From NCBI GenBank assembly GCA_026418315.1, contig JAOABO010000056.1, forward strand, positions 1 through 11,183: a stretch of 11,183 nt of DNA, in the 5' to 3' direction. The notes beneath the pieces were generated by a model. It was given only the letters and a program-made list of their open reading frames with translations. It was not told the origin of the DNA and ran no database searches. The stretch comes from Bacteroidia bacterium (GTDB taxonomy: Bacteria; Bacteroidota; Bacteroidia; B-17B0; Aurantibacillaceae). Positions 7,132-11,183 of this stretch are shown here, in pieces. How positions within the stretch are numbered: the first letter of the stretch is position 1; each line of letters begins with the position of its first letter. The position numbers and the translations under genes are program-made.

Positions 7132-8634
7132 TTATTTTCTTCTTCTGTACCAATCAGAGGTGTGTTGTTGATTAAGATGGTTGTTGTATGTTTTTAGTTT
7201 GTTTCTTTGTAGTTCATAGTATGCTCCTGAAAATATTGCTAATACTTCTTGTTCATCGGCTAATAAATTTTCATGTAGTTTTTCTGGAGAGAAATATTTA
7301 GCTACAAATCCTGTATCAAATTTTCCTGAAATAAAATCAGGATGCTTTAATACAAATTTACAAAAGTCCAAAGTAGTTTCTATGCCTACAATTTTAAATT
7401 CATCTATGGCTCTTATCATTTTTTCAATAGCGGCATTTCTGTCTTTGGCATGCACAATTAATTTTGCTATCATAGGGTCATAATAAACAGGAATGTCCAT
7501 TCCTTCTTCATATCCATCATCTACTCTTATGCCGTGGCCTTGTGGTCTTTTGTACATCAGTAATTTTCCAATATCTGGCAAAAAATTATTGAAAGGATCT
7601 TCTGCACTCACTCTGACTTCTATAGAATGACCACTTATCTTTAAATCATTCTGCGTAAAAGATAATGGTTCTCCCATGGCTATTTTAATTTGTTCTTTTA
7701 CTAAATCCAAACCTGTTATCATTTCTGTAACAGGATGCTCTACCTGCAAACGGGCATTTACTTCCAGAAAGTAAAAATTTCTGTGTTTATCTACTAAAAA
7801 TTCTACAGTGCCTGCATTGTAATAACCAACGGCTTTTGCAAGTGCTACAGCACATTCTCCCATTCTTTTTCTTAATTCTTCTGATATTGCAGAAGAAGGA
7901 GCTTCTTCGATGACTTTTTGATGTCTTCTTTGTATAGAGCATTCTCTTTCAAATAGATACACTACATTTCCGTATTGGTCGCCTAAAATCTGCACTTCTA
8001 TGTGTTTGGGCTCTTCTGCATATTTTTCAATAAACACAGCATCATCTCCAAATGCAGACAATGCTTCACTCATTGCCCGCTGAATACTTTCTTCTAATTC
8101 TTCCATTTTATTGACTAATCGCATTCCTTTTCCTCCACCTCCGGCCGATGCTTTAATAAGTAAGGGAAATCCTATCTTATGAGCTATTTTTTTGGCTTCT
8201 TCAATATCTCGTATAGCTCCTTCGGAGCCGGAAATCATGGGTACGTTTTGTTCCTTTGCTGTTTTTTTAGCACTGAGTTTGTCGCCTATTTTTCTCATAG
8301 CAGAAGCTGGAGGACCAATAAAAATAATACCTGCATTTGTAACTTTTTCTGCAAAATCTGCATTTTCACTTAAAAAGCCATAGCCAGGGTGAATAGCATC
8401 TGCTTTGCATTGTAATGCAATGTCAATAATTTTATCAGCAAGTAAATAAGATTGATTGGAAGGAGGGGGGCCTATTAAATAACTTTCATCAGCTGCTCTT
8501 ACAAAGGGAGCATTTTTATCTGCTTCCGAATAAATGGCAACAGTTTGTATTCCCATTTCTTTGGCAGAGCGAATGACTCGCAAAGCAATTTCACCTCTGT
8601 TAGCAATGAGTATTTTTTTTATAGTTTTCTTCAT
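7132..8634 (-). CDS. accC: Biotin carboxylase subunit of an acyl-CoA (probably acetyl-CoA) carboxylase
   Basis: This enzyme carboxylates the biotin of a carrier protein with ATP and bicarbonate, the first half-reaction of acetyl-CoA carboxylase and its relatives. In 500-residue numbering, ILIANRGEIALR (9-20) opens the N-terminal domain and GGGGKGM (165-171) is the ATP-grasp glycine loop. Lys119 and Lys161 match E. coli Lys116 and Lys159. FLEVNARLQVEH (289-300) supplies the metal and ATP ligands Glu291, Asn293 and Arg295, and Arg341 matches catalytic Arg338. It is about 50 residues longer than E. coli AccC, through a polar C-terminal tail with no biotin motif. No carrier or carboxyltransferase gene is adjacent, so a propionyl- or methylcrotonyl-CoA carboxylase role cannot be excluded. 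I chose ATG 8634. An in-frame ATG at 8658 would add eight residues but lies upstream of the -7 element at 8655-8648. Confidence 0.93.
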   Translation of the reverse strand: MKKTIKKILIANRGEIALRVIRSAKEMGIQTVAIYSEADKNAPFVRAADESYLIGPPPSNQSYLLADKIIDIALQCKADAIHPGYGFLSENADFAEKVTNAGIIFIGPPASAMRKIGDKLSAKKTAKEQNVPMISGSEGAIRDIEEAKKIAHKIGFPLLIKASAGGGGKGMRLVNKMEELEESIQRAMSEALSAFGDDAVFIEKYAEEPKHIEVQILGDQYGNVVYLFERECSIQRRHQKVIEEAPSSAISEELRKRMGECAVALAKAVGYYNAGTVEFLVDKHRNFYFLEVNARLQVEHPVTEMITGLDLVKEQIKIAMGEPLSFTQNDLKISGHSIEVRVSAEDPFNNFLPDIGKLLMYKRPQGHGIRVDDGYEEGMDIPVYYDPMIAKLIVHAKDRNAAIEKMIRAIDEFKIVGIETTLDFCKFVLKHPDFISGKFDTGFVAKYFSPEKLHENLLADEQEVLAIFSGAYYELQRNKLKTYNNHLNQQHTSDWYRRRK

Positions 8635-8647
8635 TTTTATTTTTTTG

Positions 8648-8655
8648 CAAATATA
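8648..8655 (-). promoter_or_regulatory. Probable -7 promoter element of accC-mnmA
   Basis: On the minus strand this reads TATATTTG, a full match to TAnnTTTG, with 13 bases between it and the ATG at 8634. No clear -33 TTTG is found on that strand at the usual distance. It argues against translation from the ATG at 8658, which would lie before the transcript begins. Confidence 0.5.
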
Positions 8656-8695
8656 CACACATAAAGAATAAAATGCGTAGAGAATTGCTGATGGT

Positions 8696-8728
8696 TTTGC
8701 AGAAGTAGAAAATTTTAATGTATATTTG
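8696..8728 (+). promoter_or_regulatory. Bacteroidota-type promoter of the cyclophilin-FKBP operon
   Basis: TTTG at 8696-8699 and TATATTTG at 8721-8728 form a complete -33/-7 pair with a 21-base spacer, inside the 17-23 range known for this phylum. The ATG at 8744 follows after 15 bases. An in-frame TTG at 8726 that would lengthen the next gene by six codons falls inside the -7 box, so it cannot be the start. This is the best promoter in the window. Confidence 0.68.
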
Positions 8729-8743
8729 ACAAAAATTTTAATT

Positions 8744-9814
8744 ATGAAAATTCACTTGGTTCTTGTGTCTGTATCCTTGTTGGCACTCACACATGCTTCA
8801 ATAGCTCAAAAAAAATCTAATCAAAATAAACAATCAAACATTTCAAAAATGGACAAAGAATTTCTGAAAAATCAACCCGAGGGCATTTATGCTAAAATGG
8901 AAACTAATAAGGGCGATATTTATCTGCAACTGGAATACAAAAAAACACCTATGACAGTAGCCAATTTTGTTGGATTGGCAGAAGGCACTATACCCAATAC
9001 AGCAAGACCTAATCAGCCGTATTATGATGGATTGATATTTCACAGAGTAATTAAAGATTTTATGATTCAGGGTGGATGTCCAAAATTTAATGGCATGGGA
9101 GACCCTGGGTATAAATTTCCTGACGAAATTGATACTACGCTGAAACATAATGGTCCTGGAATTTTATCCATGGCTAATGCAGGGCCCAATACCAATGGCT
9201 CACAATTTTTCATTACACATAAAGAAACGCCATGGTTAGATGGTAAACATGCTGTCTTTGGTCATGTAGTGAAAGGACAAGAGGTAGTAAATGCTATTCA
9301 GCAAAATGATACCATTCGTAAAGTAATTATTTTGAGAAAGGGAAAAGATGCTGAAAAATTTGATGCTCCCAAAGTATTTGAAACACTGAAAAAACAAAAA
9401 GAACAAGAGCAGGTAGAAGCTGAAAAGCGTAAAGAAGCCGAAACTGAAAAGATATTAAAAGAAAAATATGGCAATGCTCAGGTAACTTCATCAGGATTGA
9501 GATATATAATTGAAAAAGAAGGCACTGGTGATACTCCCAAAGCAGGACAGACAGTGGTAGTTCATTATACAGGTACTTTTTTGGGTGGAAAAAAATTTGA
9601 TTCCAGTTATGATAGGAATCAGCCGTTAGAACTGCCAATTGGCGTGGGCAGAGTTATAAAGGGATGGGATGAAGGTATTATGCTTTTGAAAAAGGGAAGT
9701 AAGGCCAAATTGATTGTTCCCTATCAGTTAGGTTATGGCGAAATGGGTTATCCGGGTGTAATACCACCAAAATCATGGTTGATATTTGATGTGGAATTAT
9801 TGGATATAAAATAA
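8744..9814 (+). CDS. Exported dual-domain peptidyl-prolyl isomerase (cyclophilin-FKBP fusion)
   Basis: This predicted periplasmic folding helper isomerises Xaa-Pro bonds and combines two unrelated isomerase families in 356 residues. A signal peptide fills residues 1-21 (MKIHLVLVSVSLLALTHASIA, cleavage likely before Gln22); there is no lipobox cysteine. The cyclophilin domain spans about 45-200. FHRVIKDFMIQGG includes Arg101 (human CypA Arg55), followed by SMANAGPNTNGSQFFI and WLDGKHAVFG with Trp164 (CypA Trp121). A charged Lys/Glu-rich linker, probably helical, covers about 205-245. The FKBP domain covers about 248-356, with HYTGTF, KKFDSSYDR, VIKGWDEGI (Trp308) and the closing IPPKSWLIFDVELLD. 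Both active sites look intact. The ATG at 8744 is chosen because it starts the signal peptide. A Fur-family gene follows after 7 bases. Confidence 0.93.
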   Translation: MKIHLVLVSVSLLALTHASIAQKKSNQNKQSNISKMDKEFLKNQPEGIYAKMETNKGDIYLQLEYKKTPMTVANFVGLAEGTIPNTARPNQPYYDGLIFHRVIKDFMIQGGCPKFNGMGDPGYKFPDEIDTTLKHNGPGILSMANAGPNTNGSQFFITHKETPWLDGKHAVFGHVVKGQEVVNAIQQNDTIRKVIILRKGKDAEKFDAPKVFETLKKQKEQEQVEAEKRKEAETEKILKEKYGNAQVTSSGLRYIIEKEGTGDTPKAGQTVVVHYTGTFLGGKKFDSSYDRNQPLELPIGVGRVIKGWDEGIMLLKKGSKAKLIVPYQLGYGEMGYPGVIPPKSWLIFDVELLDIK

Positions 9815-9821
9815 TTTTTCA

Positions 9822-10313
9822 ATGCTTGAAACCAAAGCAGATAATAAAGAAATTTTTGAACAAGTAAAATCTATTTTAGATAATTATCTTAAAGAAAAAA
9901 AACTTCGCAGAACCCTGGAAAGATATTATGTATTAAAAGAAATTTATTCCATCAATGATCATTTTGAAATTGATGAACTGTACGAAAGAATGAAAAATAA
10001 AAAATATCGGGTAAGCCGTGCTACTTTATATAACAACATGGAAATATTTGTAGATGCTGGTCTGGTAATTAAACATCAATTTGGAACCCATTCAGCACAA
10101 TATGAAAGAGCTTACAATTACCGACAACACGACCACCTGATATGTTCTGACTGCGGGAAAGTTTTTGAATTTTGTGACCCAAGAATTATTCAAATACAAA
10201 AGACCACAGAGAATCTACTAGGATTTCATATAACACAACACTCTTTACAATTTACAGGTAAGTGTCAAGCATTTGCACAATCTGGGAAATGCGAAAATAA
10301 AAAAACAAACTAA
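9822..10313 (+). CDS. Fur-family transcriptional repressor
   Basis: This is a metal-responsive DNA-binding protein of 163 residues. The N-terminal winged helix covers about 18-88, with recognition helix VSRATLYNNMEIF at 64-76 in the family's usual place. The C-terminal dimerisation domain carries HDHLICSDCGKVFEF (103-117), with the metal-ligand histidines His103 and His105 and the structural-zinc cysteines Cys108 and Cys111. The second cysteine pair, usually a close CxxC, is here Cys148 and Cys157 with eight residues between. Whether it senses iron, zinc, peroxide or another signal cannot be decided, so no symbol is given. The ATG at 9822 lies 7 bases after the isomerase stop and there is no promoter element in the gap. 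It ends one base before the STAS gene (TAA-t-ATG), so the three genes probably share a transcript. Confidence 0.92.
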   Translation: MLETKADNKEIFEQVKSILDNYLKEKKLRRTLERYYVLKEIYSINDHFEIDELYERMKNKKYRVSRATLYNNMEIFVDAGLVIKHQFGTHSAQYERAYNYRQHDHLICSDCGKVFEFCDPRIIQIQKTTENLLGFHITQHSLQFTGKCQAFAQSGKCENKKTN

Positions 10314-10314
10314 T

Positions 10315-10665
10315 ATGAAATTTGAATTTGAAATTAAAGAGCATAAAAAATACGTAGACATTAAACTAAAAGGAGATTTAATTGATAAAATACAATCTCA
10401 ATCTTTGATAGATAAAATTGATGAGTACATACAAAATGATATCTATAATTTTACTTTTGATTTAAAAGATTTGAAATACATCAACAGCAGTGGCTTAAAT
10501 GTGTTGATTCAGATTTACACAAAAGCCCGTAATAACAATGGCGAGGTGGTGTTATATCATCTTAATAAAAAAATTAATGAGTTACTTTTGATTACCAAGT
10601 TAAACACCATATTTAAAATTGCAGATACACAAAAAGATGCAGTTAAATTGTTGAATGTAGAATAA
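10315..10665 (+). CDS. STAS-domain protein (anti-sigma factor antagonist-like)
   Basis: This 116-residue single-domain protein resembles SpoIIAA and related anti-anti-sigma factors, which are switched by phosphorylation of a serine by a partner kinase. The core is FTFDLKDLKYINSSGLNVL at 47-64. Ser58 in NSSGL aligns with the phosphorylated Ser58 of Bacillus SpoIIAA, but the preceding residue is Asn57 rather than the usual Asp. The C-terminal half, VVLYHLNKKINELLLITKL, gives the expected strand-helix pattern. No anti-sigma kinase or phosphatase is nearby, so the partner is unknown. The ATG at 10315 is preferred. An upstream in-frame ATG at 10273 would add 14 polar residues inside the Fur gene and does not fit a STAS N-terminus. 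It follows the Fur stop by one base, suggesting coupled translation. Confidence 0.88.
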   Translation: MKFEFEIKEHKKYVDIKLKGDLIDKIQSQSLIDKIDEYIQNDIYNFTFDLKDLKYINSSGLNVLIQIYTKARNNNGEVVLYHLNKKINELLLITKLNTIFKIADTQKDAVKLLNVE

Positions 10666-10675
10666 ACTAATCTTT

Positions 10676-11183
10676 ATGTTTTCATTACCCGATAAAATAC
10701 TCAATTACATCAATGGCGAATTAGTAGAACCAGTTAAAAAAAATTACATATCCAACATCAACCCGTCTATTGGAGCAGAGTATTCGCTCATTCCTGATAG
10801 CGATGCAGAAGATGTGCAGTTGGCCGTAAATGCTGCATCAGAAGCATTTCCTGCGTGGAGTACTTTATCGCATCAAAAACGTTTTGAATATTTAATGAAG
10901 ATAGCAGAATTGATTGACAAAAAACATGATTTTTTAGCGTATGCAGAATCTTTTGATAATGGCAAACCACTCAAATTAGCCAAAAAAGTAGATATCCCAA
11001 GGGCCTCCGCTAATTTTCGCTTTTATGCAACGGCGATATTGCATTATTATTCGCAAGCACACATTAATGAAAATGATTCCATCAATTACACATACAAGCA
11101 GCCCATTGGTGTGGCAGGATGCATTTCACCATGGAATTTACCTTTGTATTTATTTACATGGAAAATTGCACCTGTCTCTTATA
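10676..11183 (+). CDS. Aldehyde dehydrogenase, N-terminal part, ALDH8/2-aminomuconate semialdehyde dehydrogenase-like (cut by right edge)
   Basis: This NAD(P)-dependent enzyme oxidises an aldehyde to a carboxylic acid. From the ATG at 10676 the reading is open to the edge; about 165 residues are trustworthy. It begins NYINGELVEP, continues with AASEAFPAWSTLS, and has ESFDNGKPLKLAKKVDIPRA, NFRFYA and the cofactor-domain motif PIGVAGCISPWNLPLYLFTWKIAP. The DIPRA-NFRF and LPLYLFTWKIAP forms resemble ALDH8A1 and bacterial 2-aminomuconate or 2-hydroxymuconate semialdehyde dehydrogenases, suggesting tryptophan/kynurenine or aromatic-ring breakdown. The catalytic Cys and Glu lie beyond the window, so substrate assignment is tentative. 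The last codons (Val-Ser-Tyr) depart from the expected Ala-rich continuation because the final 12 bases look like adapter. The gene starts 10 bases after the STAS stop, likely in the same operon. Confidence 0.9.
   Translation, partial: MFSLPDKILNYINGELVEPVKKNYISNINPSIGAEYSLIPDSDAEDVQLAVNAASEAFPAWSTLSHQKRFEYLMKIAELIDKKHDFLAYAESFDNGKPLKLAKKVDIPRASANFRFYATAILHYYSQAHINENDSINYTYKQPIGVAGCISPWNLPLYLFTWKIAPVSY
11172..11183. other. Probable residual Nextera/Tn5 adapter sequence
   Basis: The last 12 bases, CTGTCTCTTATA, equal the first 12 of the Tn5 mosaic-end read-through adapter used in Nextera libraries. The aldehyde dehydrogenase reading stops matching its family exactly here. It is most likely untrimmed adapter at a contig end and not genomic DNA. 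Confidence 0.85.

Noticed and set aside
8635..8658. Eight-codon upstream extension of accC (MYICKKIK)
   Set aside because: Its ATG lies upstream of the -7 element at 8655-8648, and biotin carboxylases start near the KKILIANRGE motif, which fits the ATG at 8634.
8726..8743. TTG start giving six extra residues before the isomerase signal peptide
   Set aside because: The TTG is part of the TATATTTG promoter box, and the ATG at 8744 starts a normal signal peptide directly.
8843..9638. Two minus-strand frames of about 100 codons opposite the isomerase gene
   Set aside because: They are antisense to conserved cyclophilin and FKBP motifs, have no family resemblance and no start context.
10273..10314. 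Longer start of the STAS gene inside the Fur gene
   Set aside because: The 14 extra residues are polar, overlap the Fur C-terminus, and are not part of a STAS fold. The ATG at 10315 is coupled to the Fur stop.

Overview
This is an AT-rich, gene-dense stretch of a Bacteroidota chromosome. The protein families point to this phylum: single-chain GcvP, a stand-alone biotin carboxylase with a C-terminal tail, a cyclophilin-FKBP fusion, and a Crp/Fnr regulator next to DUF2892 and DUF6132 membrane proteins. So do the promoters, which carry the Bacteroidota -7 element TAnnTTTG, with no clear Shine-Dalgarno sites. An order-level guess such as Chitinophagales would be only a guess. I see no mobile element, RNA gene, CRISPR array or prophage, and no gene-free stretch longer than 142 bases.

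Layout. Leftward at 1-430 is the N-terminal part of aconitase, cut by the window edge. Divergent from it runs gcvP (573-3431), fumC (3457-4866) and a Crp/Fnr regulator (4878-5522), spaced 25 and 11 bases apart and probably one transcript. After a 69-base gap with its own promoter and a CRP-like palindrome come two tiny membrane proteins, DUF2892 (5592-5801) and DUF6132 (5801-5989), overlapping by one base. A hairpin at 5985-6028 separates them from the leftward pair accC (8634-7132) and mnmA (7130-6039). Divergent from accC is a second rightward operon: periplasmic cyclophilin-FKBP isomerase (8744-9814), Fur-family repressor (9822-10313), STAS protein (10315-10665) and an ALDH8-like aldehyde dehydrogenase (10676 to the edge).

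How the genes fit together. Most are core metabolism: TCA cycle (aconitase, fumarase), glycine cleavage, acyl-CoA carboxylation and tRNA thiolation. The most informative regulatory unit is at 4878-5989. The Crp/Fnr protein keeps the Arg-Glu-x3-Arg recognition-helix residues of E. coli CRP. The only CRP-like palindrome I noticed (GTGA-N6-TCAC) lies just downstream of its gene, about 40-45 bases before the inferred start of the DUF2892-DUF6132 transcript. That is the geometry of class II activation. The effector is unknown, since the cAMP-contact signature is not evident.

One technical caution: the last 12 bases (11172-11183) match the start of the Nextera/Tn5 mosaic-end adapter, and the aldehyde dehydrogenase reading leaves the family consensus exactly there. 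The right edge is therefore probably a contig end carrying adapter rather than genomic sequence. I found no clearly new biological system; the Crp/Fnr-DUF2892-DUF6132 unit is the best candidate for follow-up.
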